Positions 1 through 7,632 are shown, numbered from the stretch's first letter. The stretch is DNA of 11,697 nt from Syntrophomonas sp. UBA4807 (GCA_002402575.1 DHGD01000146.1:933-12629); one strand, 5' to 3'. Notes: a model not told the origin generated them from the letters alone. Program-made: numbers and translations.

Positions 1-249
1 CAGGAAAAGGATGTGGTGTGGAATCCCTTGTCCCGGGAAGCCATCATATCATTAAATGGCAAGGTTTTGCGGGTCCCCGTCGGCAGCCAGACCATTTATG
101 TGAACGGCAATCCCATAATTATGGATGTATCCGCAGAGATCGCTGATGGACGGACCATGCTGCCCATCCGCTTCGTGGCCGAAGCCTTCGGCGCCACGGT
201 AAGCTGGGACGGGGCCAACCGTACCGTAACTATGGTTCTACAAAGGTAA
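1..249 (+). CDS. Stalk-domain (copper amine oxidase N-terminal-like) protein, C-terminal end only
   Basis: This is the last 82 codons of a gene that enters from the left; frame 1 is open from the first base to TAA at 247-249. The visible residues match the repeat long labelled 'copper amine oxidase N-terminal domain' and now called a stalk domain. They run from an LNGK-VLRVPVGS segment through IYVNG-NPI and DGRTMLPIRFVAEAFG to a closing WDGANRTVTM strand. The DGR-x-MLP-x-RFVAEAFGA-x-V-x-WD signature is diagnostic of the family. In clostridial Bacillota these domains usually sit at the end of secreted or surface proteins and have no oxidase activity. The function of this protein cannot be told because its N-terminal part is missing. 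It ends 119 bases before the tolC-like gene, which has its own promoter, so the two are probably separate transcripts. Confidence 0.85.
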   Translation, partial: QEKDVVWNPLSREAIISLNGKVLRVPVGSQTIYVNGNPIIMDVSAEIADGRTMLPIRFVAEAFGATVSWDGANRTVTMVLQR

Positions 250-290
250 TTGCGCCCAAACATTGCCAGCCCCTACTGGTATGGTTGTTA

Positions 291-318
291 TTGACATTGA
301 ATTCCAAGTGAAGATAAA
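291..318 (+). promoter_or_regulatory. Probable sigma-A promoter for the TolC-like gene
   Basis: A perfect -35 box, TTGACA (291-296), is followed after 16 bases by GATAAA (313-318), a 4/6 match to the -10 consensus. TAAACT (315-320, 18-base spacer) is an alternative -10. The region is AT-rich and lies about 50 bases ahead of the start at 369. The -35 is convincing; the exact -10 is not. Confidence 0.5.
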
Positions 319-368
319 CTCAAATTATAAAGTAAACTCCTTAATTGACCTTAGCGGAGGAATTATCG

Positions 369-1502
369 ATGAATAAGAGACGCATCAGTTTAATTACCCT
401 AATTATGTTTGCAATTATGTCCGTGGGTGCTCCTGTTATGGCCGGGGACACTACTAATGCGGTTGTCGCCGAGCAGCCGCAATTAAGCCTCGCGGAGGCG
501 GTGAAGCTGGCATTGCACAACAGCGAGACCTTGGAGAAGGCCCGTCTGGGAACTCAATTGGCGGATGAGAACCGCGAGGACGCGGCCTTGATGTGGCATC
601 CTTCCTGGACCTACAATGCTCCCGACGGAACCGAGGGCATCTACAGTGCCTTGCTGGCCACTAGGTATGCCTACAGCGCGGCTGAAAAGAACGAGACCAT
701 CACTGAAGATACCATAGTTACCGATACTATCAAGAAGTATTATGAGGTCTTGATGGCATCGCAGGCAGTGAGCGGCAAGGAAAAGAATCTGGCCGCAGCG
801 GAAACCGCCCACAAAATTGCCCAACTCAACTATCAGGTGGGCTTGGGAAGCTGGCTGCAGGCGATGCAGGCCCAAACCAATCTGGCTGCCGCTCAGGCTG
901 CTTTAACCGCGGCTCAGAATGACCTGGCCAAAGCTTATCTAAGCTTGAACCAGCAGGTGGGTTTGGCTCCGGAGTCCAGACCGGAGCTGACCGACCAGCC
1001 CAGTTACAGTGAATATGTGGTGGATAATCTGACTTCCAAGGTCAATGGCATCATCTCTGACAGCCCTATCCGCTGGATCAGCAGGGAGGGGGTCAAGCTG
1101 CAGAACCGGCTGGTAGATGCTCCGGGTTCGACCGAACAGGATGATCTGGAAGCCCAGCAGGCTGAACTGGATGCCGAGGCCATGGAAAAGACCACTGCCA
1201 ACGCGCTTTACAACCTGTACTATGGTATTAAGAATATGGAGACTTCTTATGCCGCCGCCCAGGAAGGCCTCAAGCTGGCCCGGCAGGGTGTGAAAATCGC
1301 CGAACTGAAGCAGGAAATCGGCATGGGTACCAAGGCCGAAGTGGAAACCGCTCAGATTGCGCTGGCTAATGCGGAACAGGGCTTGTTTACTCTGACCTGC
1401 CAGCACGAGCTGCTTGAGGTGGCTTTTGAAAAACCCTGGACTGCCGGTGTTGTAGCCAGCAGCGCTTCCTCTGCATCTACGCAGCAGAACAGTGGAAAAT
1501 AA
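369..1502 (+). CDS. Short TolC-family (outer membrane efflux protein-like) secreted protein
   Basis: A 377-residue protein. ATG at 369 is chosen because GGAGG (356-360) lies 8 bases upstream; an in-frame TTG at 345 would put that ribosome site inside the gene. Residues 1-25 form a signal peptide (MNKRR, a hydrophobic core, then VMA before Gly26). The rest has the two-repeat TolC layout. LSLAEAVKLAL (39-49) opens repeat 1. Long Ala/Gln/Leu/Glu-rich helices carry the paired motifs NYQVGLGSWLQAMQAQ (154-169) and KQEIGMGTKAEVETAQ (314-329), the usual G-x-G-[ST] turn of each repeat. In TolC these helices form the duct that docks on a membrane-fusion adaptor. The protein is shorter than typical TolC proteins (roughly 420-490 residues), and the segments where barrel strands belong (about 77-105 and 230-258) are short and polar. 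Its role is probably export with the adaptor/RND pair downstream, but it is transcribed separately, so the partnership is inferred. Confidence 0.82.
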   Translation: MNKRRISLITLIMFAIMSVGAPVMAGDTTNAVVAEQPQLSLAEAVKLALHNSETLEKARLGTQLADENREDAALMWHPSWTYNAPDGTEGIYSALLATRYAYSAAEKNETITEDTIVTDTIKKYYEVLMASQAVSGKEKNLAAAETAHKIAQLNYQVGLGSWLQAMQAQTNLAAAQAALTAAQNDLAKAYLSLNQQVGLAPESRPELTDQPSYSEYVVDNLTSKVNGIISDSPIRWISREGVKLQNRLVDAPGSTEQDDLEAQQAELDAEAMEKTTANALYNLYYGIKNMETSYAAAQEGLKLARQGVKIAELKQEIGMGTKAEVETAQIALANAEQGLFTLTCQHELLEVAFEKPWTAGVVASSASSASTQQNSGK

Positions 1503-1515
1503 AAACACAATTTAT

Positions 1516-1540
1516 AAAACCGGCTCGCGAGCCGGTTTTT
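1516..1540 (+). terminator. Rho-independent terminator after the TolC-like gene
   Basis: A perfect 24-base palindrome (arms AAAACCGGCTCG and CGAGCCGGTTTT, 1516-1539) begins 13 bases after the stop codon and runs into a T-tract (TTTTT, 1536-1540). It has a GC-rich core with A-tract and T-tract flanks, so it could stop transcription in either direction. It separates the tolC-like gene from the S41 peptidase gene. Confidence 0.9.
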
Positions 1541-1570
1541 ATCTGTGGTTGCTTTGCTGCTCTTAGCCCT

Positions 1571-1599
1571 TTGATTAAAGAGTATTTAAGATATATAAA
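1571..1599 (+). promoter_or_regulatory. Probable sigma-A promoter for the S41 peptidase gene
   Basis: TTGATT (1571-1576) and TATAAA (1594-1599) are separated by exactly 17 bases and match the consensus at 4/6 and 5/6 positions. The site lies just after the terminator and before the AGGAG ribosome site (1616-1620). The predicted start is near 1606, giving a short leader of about 20 bases. Confidence 0.65.
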
Positions 1600-1625
1600 T
1601 TGAGCCATAAGCGCCAGGAGTTGTT

Positions 1626-3212
1626 ATGTTTAGCTTCAAGGCCTGTGTTAAGGGATTAATTGCAATAGCTTTACTTGCGGGCGCGGTGGCCTGCCCGCAG
1701 ACCGCCCAGGGAAGGTCCGATGTCAGAGCGGAAGTAGTCGCTTTGATTGAGCGTTACTACCCCGGCGACGTTGATCCGCGCATTTATCTTCACAGTTCCG
1801 CTGCCGCCATTGTTCAGGGCTTGAATGACCCTTACAGCGTATATATGACCGAGCAAGAATATGAGCGCTTCATGCAGGAAATGGACGGCGCCTTCTGCGG
1901 AATTGGCATTTATATGGAGACTGTCCCGGAGGGAATTTTGATTACCGATACCATGCCCGGCTCTCCTGCCGAAGCCGCAGGTTTGAAAGCTGGGGACATT
2001 ATTTACGCCATCGATAATGTGCCGGTCCAAGGAATGGCTGCTGATGAGGTTCAGTCCAGGATGCAGGGCCGGGAAGGCAGTAAGGCAGCGATAATGGTGA
2101 AAAGGGAGGCGCGGCAGCTGAAGTTCACCGTGGAGAGGGCGGCTTTGGCGGCGCCTTCAGTTCGCGGCAAACAGCTCGGCGACCGGGTGGCGTATCTGGC
2201 GGTGCGCTCTTTTAGCAGCAATAGCGCCTTCGAAATGGAACACTACATAACCTTACTTGACCCGGAATGCGACCAATGGATCATAGACCTGCGCAGTAAC
2301 GCAGGCGGGTATATATCAACATCAGCCGAGTTGGCCGGTTTTTTGATGAAGGTCAGCAATATGGTGGTGGTGCAGCAGAAAGAAGGGCGCCTGCAGCTTC
2401 CGGTGGCGCCTCAATCAATCATGATAGATGAACCGGTTATAGTGCTTTTGGACGGTTACAGCGCCAGCGCCTCGGAATTGCTGGCGGCGGCCTTAAAGGA
2501 TTATCAGCGCGCCCTTCTGGTGGGCGAAACCAGTTTCGGCAAAGGAACCATGCAACAGCTATTTCCGCTTTCCAATGGCGACGCGCTCAAGCTGACCGTG
2601 GCCGAGTTTTATTCACCCCGGGGCTATAAAATAAATCATTGTGGCGTCGCCCCGGATATCAGGGCGCCCGCGCAAGAAGCCCTGGCGGCAGCCTGGCTGT
2701 TGCTGTCGCAGCCTTCCGAGGGGGAGAGCCGGGCATATATCGAGGCCGGGGGGAGCAAATTCATGGTGGATCTGCAGGCGGCTCGCAGTGATGATTGCTG
2801 GGAGGCCTGGAATATCCTCACCAAGGACGCTGGCGCACTTGAGGTGGAGTATGCCTCAGGCCTGCCGGAGGGGAAGATACAGCTTTCCCGCGATGATATA
2901 GTGCGGCGTTGGCCGGTCTATTATCCGAATTACCGCTTCCTGGGGGACTTTAATAACCTTGCCGGCGATCAGCCGGTCCTTTTGAGTATCCAGGGTCTGC
3001 AGCCGGATGGGGAAGAAGGCGGGATGGGACTGGAGCTGATTGACAGCCAAAGCGGGCGGCGCGTTAGCTGTGCAACCGAGCAGGCGGGGACGCTGGTGCG
3101 ACTTTTACCGGGGGATATCAGCATAGGACACGAGTACTGGCTTTTACTGCACGGCCAGTCTGCAGACGGAGCGGATGCGCCCCCGGCGGCCATTGCTATT
3201 CTGCGTTATTGA
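1626..3212 (+). CDS. Secreted PDZ-containing S41 carboxyl-terminal processing peptidase with extra C-terminal region
   Basis: A 528-residue serine protease of the CtpA/CtpB/Tsp family, which cleaves substrates near their C-termini outside the membrane. ATG at 1626 has AGGAG 5 bases upstream. Residues 1-29 are a signal sequence; Cys23 after AVA gives only a weak lipobox, so either a lipoprotein or a signal-peptidase-I substrate is possible. A PDZ domain spans about 90-172, with FCGIGIYME, then GSPAEAAGLKAGDIIYAID. The protease core is about 185-345, with DLRSNAGGY (221-229), the serine motif SASASE (279-284) and the lysine motif TSFGKGT (302-308). By spacing to E. coli Tsp (Ser430, Asp441, Lys455), the catalytic residues are Ser281, Asp292 and Lys306, all present, so it should be active. 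Residues of about 350-528 are not part of the core and match no domain I can name. It has its own promoter. Substrates are unknown. Confidence 0.92.
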   Translation: MFSFKACVKGLIAIALLAGAVACPQTAQGRSDVRAEVVALIERYYPGDVDPRIYLHSSAAAIVQGLNDPYSVYMTEQEYERFMQEMDGAFCGIGIYMETVPEGILITDTMPGSPAEAAGLKAGDIIYAIDNVPVQGMAADEVQSRMQGREGSKAAIMVKREARQLKFTVERAALAAPSVRGKQLGDRVAYLAVRSFSSNSAFEMEHYITLLDPECDQWIIDLRSNAGGYISTSAELAGFLMKVSNMVVVQQKEGRLQLPVAPQSIMIDEPVIVLLDGYSASASELLAAALKDYQRALLVGETSFGKGTMQQLFPLSNGDALKLTVAEFYSPRGYKINHCGVAPDIRAPAQEALAAAWLLLSQPSEGESRAYIEAGGSKFMVDLQAARSDDCWEAWNILTKDAGALEVEYASGLPEGKIQLSRDDIVRRWPVYYPNYRFLGDFNNLAGDQPVLLSIQGLQPDGEEGGMGLELIDSQSGRRVSCATEQAGTLVRLLPGDISIGHEYWLLLHGQSADGADAPPAAIAILRY

Positions 3213-3247
3213 GGAGCGGGTTGAGTGGCAACAGGGTTAAACATCCA

Positions 3248-3276
3248 TTGTGCTTGGAACGGCCTAAAGGTATAAT
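3248..3276 (+). promoter_or_regulatory. Promoter of the efflux operon
   Basis: A perfect -10 box, TATAAT (3271-3276), lies 17 bases after TTGTGC (3248-3253), a weak -35 that keeps only the TTG. The predicted transcription start, about 3282-3284, falls at the edge of the inverted repeat at 3284-3299. A weak -35 with a perfect -10 fits a promoter controlled by a repressor. Confidence 0.65.
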
Positions 3277-3283
3277 TTTGGTA

Positions 3284-3299
3284 GACTGACCAGTCAGTC
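3284..3299. promoter_or_regulatory. Inverted-repeat operator, probably for the TetR-family regulator
   Basis: GACTGAC-CA-GTCAGTC is a perfect 7-base inverted repeat around a 2-base centre. It sits immediately after the -10 box, over the expected transcription start and ahead of the ribosome site. Size, symmetry and position are typical of operators bound by TetR/AcrR-family dimers. The only such regulator in the window is encoded at the end of the same operon (7663-8250). That this protein binds here is inferred. I found no second copy of the site in the window. Confidence 0.72.
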
Positions 3300-3327
3300 G
3301 GCAATGGAAAGAAGTGGAGGTTTTTTT

Positions 3328-4467
3328 GTGAAGACAAAGTTTCAGTGGAGGGTTTGGCTTCTTCTGGGCGCTTTGTTGGCCAGTTTTACTCTGGCCGGCG
3401 GTTGCAACCAAACCAAGGAAGTCGCTAAAGAAACCGAGCTGACGGTAGAGGTGGCAGCCGCGCAAAATCAGTTTATCGCCAGGAGCGCACACTACGTCGG
3501 CAAATTACGGGGAGCCAATGAAGCGCCGGTGACGCCCAAGCTGTCGGGACGGGTAACCCAGATTCTGGTGAAACCCGGGGATCGCGTAACAGCAGGCCAG
3601 ACCTTGGTTATCCTGGATAGCAGCGGACTGCAAGCTGCTCTGAAACAGGCCGAAGCCATGGTGGCCTCCACCCGCGCCCAGATGGCTTCCAACCAGCTGC
3701 AGTTGGAAAATGCCCGCATCAATTATGAACGCATGCAGCAGCTCCATCAGGCCGGAGCAATTGCTGATAACGCTCTGGAGGCCGCCCGCCTGCAATATGA
3801 AACCCTGGCATCCGGGGCGGTAGAGGCCAGTGTGGCTTCAGCCGAAGCTGCCCGGCTCAGTCTGCAGGATCAGCTCAACAACTGCAACCTGACCGCTCCG
3901 ATTAGCGGAATGGTAGGGAGCATAACGGTTTCCCTGGGGGAGACCGCCTCTCCGCAAAGCCCGGTGGCGGTAGTCAGCGATACCTCCCGGCTGCAGGTTG
4001 AGGTTCTGGTCAGCGAGACAGATGTTAACTTCATCAAGACAGGCAGCAAGGTCAACGTGTACATAACCTCCTTGAGCAGCCAGCCGTTTGCAGCCCGGGT
4101 AATCAGCGTAGATCCCATGGCCGACCTGCTTAAACGCAATTTCACCGTGCAGGTGGAATTGGATAAAACTCAGCCGATGATGCGCCCCGGAATGTTCGCC
4201 GAAGTGGTATTGGCTACCGAGCAGGCTGAAAACGCTCTGTGTGTACCGGTTGAAGCCGTTATCGCCCGGGGAGACAAGAGTGTGGTCTACACCGTCGATA
4301 CTGACAACCGGGCCCGTCCCCTGGAGGTTAAGACTGGCATCTCCAACGACCGTCTCATACAGATTACCGCCGGACTCGAACCCGGAACTCAGGTTATCGT
4401 CAAAGGCAACACCCTGGTTTCAGACGGCACCCTGGTTAAAGTGGCCGCGGGGGAGGGCAAGGTATGA
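3328..4467 (+). CDS. RND efflux periplasmic-adaptor-type (HlyD/membrane fusion) protein, probable lipoprotein
   Basis: A 379-residue membrane-fusion adaptor that links an RND transporter to an exit duct. GTG at 3328 is chosen because GGAGG (3316-3320) lies 7 bases upstream; the in-frame ATG at 3304 would have no ribosome site and would lie against the operator. Residues 1-25 are a lipoprotein-type signal ending TLAGG before Cys26, which fits the permissive lipobox. Domains in order: first lipoyl half (about 62-98, KLSGRVTQILVKPGDRVTAGQ); a coiled-coil hairpin rich in Ala, Gln and Glu (about 99-185); second lipoyl half (about 187-214, NLTAPISGMVGSITVSLGE); a beta-barrel (about 215-300, ending MMRPGMFAEVVL); and a membrane-proximal domain (about 301-379). 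The order is that of AcrA/MexA-type proteins. Its stop overlaps the start of the transporter gene (ATGA), implying translational coupling. Confidence 0.93.
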   Translation: MKTKFQWRVWLLLGALLASFTLAGGCNQTKEVAKETELTVEVAAAQNQFIARSAHYVGKLRGANEAPVTPKLSGRVTQILVKPGDRVTAGQTLVILDSSGLQAALKQAEAMVASTRAQMASNQLQLENARINYERMQQLHQAGAIADNALEAARLQYETLASGAVEASVASAEAARLSLQDQLNNCNLTAPISGMVGSITVSLGETASPQSPVAVVSDTSRLQVEVLVSETDVNFIKTGSKVNVYITSLSSQPFAARVISVDPMADLLKRNFTVQVELDKTQPMMRPGMFAEVVLATEQAENALCVPVEAVIARGDKSVVYTVDTDNRARPLEVKTGISNDRLIQITAGLEPGTQVIVKGNTLVSDGTLVKVAAGEGKV

Positions 4468-7400
4468 AGCTGGTAGAGTTTTCCATACGCCGCCCGGTGT
4501 CCATGGCTATATTGGTGGTGGTGGTGCTTATTATGGGCATCTTCACCTATTCACGCCTGTCAGTGGACCTCTACCCGGATATGGAGATCCCGGTGGTGGC
4601 AGTGATGAGCAGCTATTCCGGCGCCGGACCGCAGGAAGTGGAGAATCAGGTCACCAAATCACTGGAGAGTGCCATCGCCAATGTCAGCGGTATTAAGCAA
4701 TTGAATTCCGTATCCTCGGAAGGCAGATCCATTATAATCGCACAATTTGATTGGGGCATAAACATCGATAACGCCGCCCAGGAAATCAGCGAGAAGATCA
4801 GCTTCGTGGAAGGCTTCCTGCCCGAAACTGCCACAAAGCCTATGGTGATGAAGCTGGACCCCAATATGATGCCGGTTATACAGATTGGCGTCAGCGGCGC
4901 CGCCGACCTGACACAGCTGCAGGCTGTGGCCGAAGATGTCATTGAACCCCGCCTGGCACGTATCCCGGAAATTGCCTCGGTGGTCGTCACCGGCGGCAGC
5001 CCCCGTGAGGTGCACGTCGACATAGACCCAGTAAAACTTGAAAATTACGGCCTCTCCATCTCCCAGGTCACTCAGGTGTTGCAGATGGAGAATTTCAATG
5101 TCTCCGGCGGCAAAGTGATGCAGGGCGCCCGGGAGATGTACGTGCGCAATCTGCAGCAATTCGAGTCCCTGGATGATATCCGCCAGGTAAGCATAAATAC
5201 CGCGGACGGACGCACCATCCATCTGGGGGAAATAGCTGTTATAGAGGATGCCACTCAGGACATAACCCAGATCACCCGGGTCAATGGTCTCCCCGCGGTA
5301 GGCATACACTGCCTCAAACAGAGTGATGCCAACACGGTCAAGGCTTGCGAGGCGGTTAAGGCCGAACTGGAGAACATCCAAGCTGACTTGAATATGGATT
5401 TGGATATCGCCGTGATTATGGACCAGTCTCAGTACATCCAGCAATCCATTCAGAGCACGGTCAGGATGATTCTGGAAGGGTCCCTCCTGGCGATGCTGGT
5501 GCTGTTTTTATTTCTGCGCAAAGCGCGCAGCACCTTAATTGTTTTTACTTCCATCCCGCTATCCATTATCGCCACCTTCGTGGTGATGTATTTCAGCGAT
5601 TACACCATTAACCTCATTACCATGGGAGGCCTGGCCCTGGGTCTGGGCCGAATCGTGGACGACTCCATAGTGGTGTTTGAAAATGTTTTCCGCCACCGTT
5701 CCCTGGGGCTATCCCCCTATGAGGCCGCCCGTAAAGGCGCCACCCAGGTGGGAAATGCGGTTATTGCCACCACCCTGACAATTCTGGCCGTATTCATGCC
5801 CATGGCTTTCGTAGAGGGTATCGCCTCTATTCTCTTTAAACCCCTGGCCATGACAGTATGTTTTGCCATTTTTTGCTCGTTAATCGTCGCACTTACCATA
5901 ATCCCGCTGTTGTCCTCGCGTATGCTGACCAATCAGGTAATGGCCGCACCGCCCAATCCCCGTAATCCCTTTTCGCGTCTCATCGCCAAATTCGGGGATT
6001 GGCTGGATGGCTTCGGCGCACGCTATCAAGCCTTTTTGGGTAGAGTCCTGGGCAAGAGACGTTTGGTGGTTATCGGGGTAACTATAGCCATGGTGGCCTC
6101 ATGTGCGGCCATACCCCTGGTGGGAGCGGAGTTTATACCCGGCATGGACTCGGGCGAGATTTCTGTCAACATTCAGACCGACAAAGGCAATCAATTGGTC
6201 CAGACTGATGAGCTGATAAGGATGGCCGAGGATAAATTGCGTGAATTCCCGGAGGTACAGACTATCTTCAGCAGCATAGGCAGTTCCGGCGGAATGACCA
6301 TGAGCCTGGCTTCCGGCACTGATACCGGCACTTTGTACGTGAAGCTGGTGCCAAAAAGCGAACGCCGCGATGACGTTAATGCGATAGCGGAAAAGATCCG
6401 CGCTTCCCTGCAGCAAATCGCTGGCGCCAAGGTAGAGGTATCAGCGTCAAACGCCGCCTCCATGATGGGCTCCACCAGCGCTATCACGGTGCAGATACGC
6501 GGTTCGGACCTGGAGGTTTTGAAGCAGCTCTCCGAACAGGTGGCAGGAATTGTCCGTCAGGTGCCGGGTACGCGCGAAGTGGTCTCCACTTTGACCGAGG
6601 GCAAACCTGAACTGCAGGTGCATATTGACCGCGCCCGGGCTGCCGCTTTCGGTCTGACCCCGATGCAGGTTTCCAATGAGATCGGCGCCGCCATGCAGGG
6701 AAAAGTCGCCACCCAATACCGGGTTGACGGGCAGGAAGTCGATGTCAAAGTGGGCTTCAAGCCTAATACCCAGAAGGATATGGACTACCTGACCAACCTT
6801 TCCATAATGAATCCGGCTGGTTTACTGGTAAAGCTGTCATCGGTGGCCACCTTCGAGATAGCTCAGGGTCCTATTTCCATCGACCGCATCGACCAGGTGC
6901 GCAGTGCCCAGATAACCGGCGACTTGTTCAACCGGGATTTAAACAGCGTTATGCAGGATATAAAAGCCCGGGTGGCGGAGGTTGACCTCCCTGCCGGATA
7001 TACAGTGGAATACGTGGGAACTAACCAGGAGATGACGGAGACGTTCGCCAATCTGGCTATAGCCCTGATTCTGGCCATAATATTGTGCTACTCGGTCATG
7101 GCCATCCTCTATGAATCGTTTTTCGATCCTTTTGTTATCATGTTCTCGGTTCCCACCGCTTTTATCGGGGTGATCTTGTCTTTGCTGATTACCGATACCC
7201 CCCTAAGCGTACCGGGTTTTATCGGGGTGATTATGCTGGTGGGAATTGTTGTGGCTAATGCTATCGTTTTTGTGGACTATCTCAAGCAGATGCGCGATGA
7301 AGGCATGGAACGCGAAGAGGCTATACTGGAAACCGGACGGGTTCGTCTGCGCCCCATCCTTATGACCGCCCTGGCAACCATACTGGCCATGCTGCCGCTG

Positions 7401-7589
7401 GCGCTTGGATTAGGCGAGGGCGGCGAAGCGCTTCAGCCTCTGGGCATAGTGGTTATTGGAGGGCTTTTGGTGTCAACCTTGGTTACTCTGATTTTGGTTC
7501 CGGTAGTATACACCATATTTGATGACTGGCTGACGGCTTTTAGAAACCGCAAGGCTGCTAAAAAAGCTGCGCTGGCGCCGCCCGCCTGA
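4464..7589 (+). CDS. RND-family multidrug efflux transporter (AcrB/SwrC-like, HAE1 type)
   Basis: A 1041-residue proton-driven inner-membrane exporter, the normal length for the family. It starts with FSIRRPVSMAILVVVVLIMG (residues 6-25), the typical first membrane helix. A large extracytoplasmic loop (about 30-330) precedes helices 2-6 (about 335-485). Helix 7 (about 533-553) precedes a second large loop (about 555-860), and helices 8-12 occupy about 861-1018: the duplicated 6+6 layout. Helix 4 has GLGRIVDDSIVVFENV, with the proton-relay acidic pair at Asp399/Asp400. Helix 10 has GIVVANAIVFVDY, where AcrB carries its Lys940 region; a Lys is absent here, as is common outside the proteobacterial AcrB group. 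LRPILMTALATILAMLPLALG (962-982) is the usual helix 11. Substrates cannot be predicted; drugs, bile-like amphiphiles, lipids or lipopeptides are all possible. It is coupled to the adaptor gene by a 4-base overlap. Confidence 0.95.
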   Translation: MKLVEFSIRRPVSMAILVVVVLIMGIFTYSRLSVDLYPDMEIPVVAVMSSYSGAGPQEVENQVTKSLESAIANVSGIKQLNSVSSEGRSIIIAQFDWGINIDNAAQEISEKISFVEGFLPETATKPMVMKLDPNMMPVIQIGVSGAADLTQLQAVAEDVIEPRLARIPEIASVVVTGGSPREVHVDIDPVKLENYGLSISQVTQVLQMENFNVSGGKVMQGAREMYVRNLQQFESLDDIRQVSINTADGRTIHLGEIAVIEDATQDITQITRVNGLPAVGIHCLKQSDANTVKACEAVKAELENIQADLNMDLDIAVIMDQSQYIQQSIQSTVRMILEGSLLAMLVLFLFLRKARSTLIVFTSIPLSIIATFVVMYFSDYTINLITMGGLALGLGRIVDDSIVVFENVFRHRSLGLSPYEAARKGATQVGNAVIATTLTILAVFMPMAFVEGIASILFKPLAMTVCFAIFCSLIVALTIIPLLSSRMLTNQVMAAPPNPRNPFSRLIAKFGDWLDGFGARYQAFLGRVLGKRRLVVIGVTIAMVASCAAIPLVGAEFIPGMDSGEISVNIQTDKGNQLVQTDELIRMAEDKLREFPEVQTIFSSIGSSGGMTMSLASGTDTGTLYVKLVPKSERRDDVNAIAEKIRASLQQIAGAKVEVSASNAASMMGSTSAITVQIRGSDLEVLKQLSEQVAGIVRQVPGTREVVSTLTEGKPELQVHIDRARAAAFGLTPMQVSNEIGAAMQGKVATQYRVDGQEVDVKVGFKPNTQKDMDYLTNLSIMNPAGLLVKLSSVATFEIAQGPISIDRIDQVRSAQITGDLFNRDLNSVMQDIKARVAEVDLPAGYTVEYVGTNQEMTETFANLAIALILAIILCYSVMAILYESFFDPFVIMFSVPTAFIGVILSLLITDTPLSVPGFIGVIMLVGIVVANAIVFVDYLKQMRDEGMEREEAILETGRVRLRPILMTALATILAMLPLALGLGEGGEALQPLGIVVIGGLLVSTLVTLILVPVVYTIFDDWLTAFRNRKAAKKAALAPPA

Positions 7590-7601
7590 GTTCGAAGCTA
7601 A

Positions 7602-7632
7602 GGGTAGGTATGGCTTTGCGCTATACCTACCC
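7602..7632 (+). other. Stem-loop between the RND transporter and tetR-type genes
   Basis: GGGTAGGTAT (7602-7611) and ATACCTACCC (7623-7632) are perfect inverted repeats with 11 bases between them. Inside, three more pairs are possible (G-T, G-C, C-G), leaving a 5-base loop. No T-run follows, so it is not a standard terminator. It begins 13 bases after the transporter stop. It may stabilise or process the mRNA and lower expression of the regulator relative to the pump, or it may be a protein-binding site. Confidence 0.6.

Noticed and set aside
264..281. Possible terminator after the stalk-domain gene (CCAG/CTGG inverted repeat)
   Set aside because: The stem is only about 6 pairs including a wobble and has no T-run; too weak to call.
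345..371. Upstream TTG start for the TolC-like gene
   Set aside because: The GGAGG at 356-360 is ideally placed for ATG 369 and would lie inside the gene if TTG 345 were used.
939..1508. 189-codon open frame on the minus strand under the TolC-like gene
   Set aside because: It is an antisense shadow of a clearly coding gene, with no recognisable domain and no start signals.
3304..3330. Upstream ATG start for the adaptor
   Set aside because: There is no ribosome site before it, and it would add charged residues ahead of the signal peptide. GTG 3328 has GGAGG at the right distance.
4241..4696. 151-codon open frame in another + frame across the adaptor-transporter junction
   Set aside because: It overlaps two well-supported genes, and its Pro/Arg/Gly-rich sequence looks like a frame shadow.
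4659..5444. 261-codon open frame on the minus strand
   Set aside because: It lies wholly inside the RND gene, whose identity is certain. It has no ribosome site or family resemblance, and its His/Gln/Leu-rich composition is typical of an antisense shadow.
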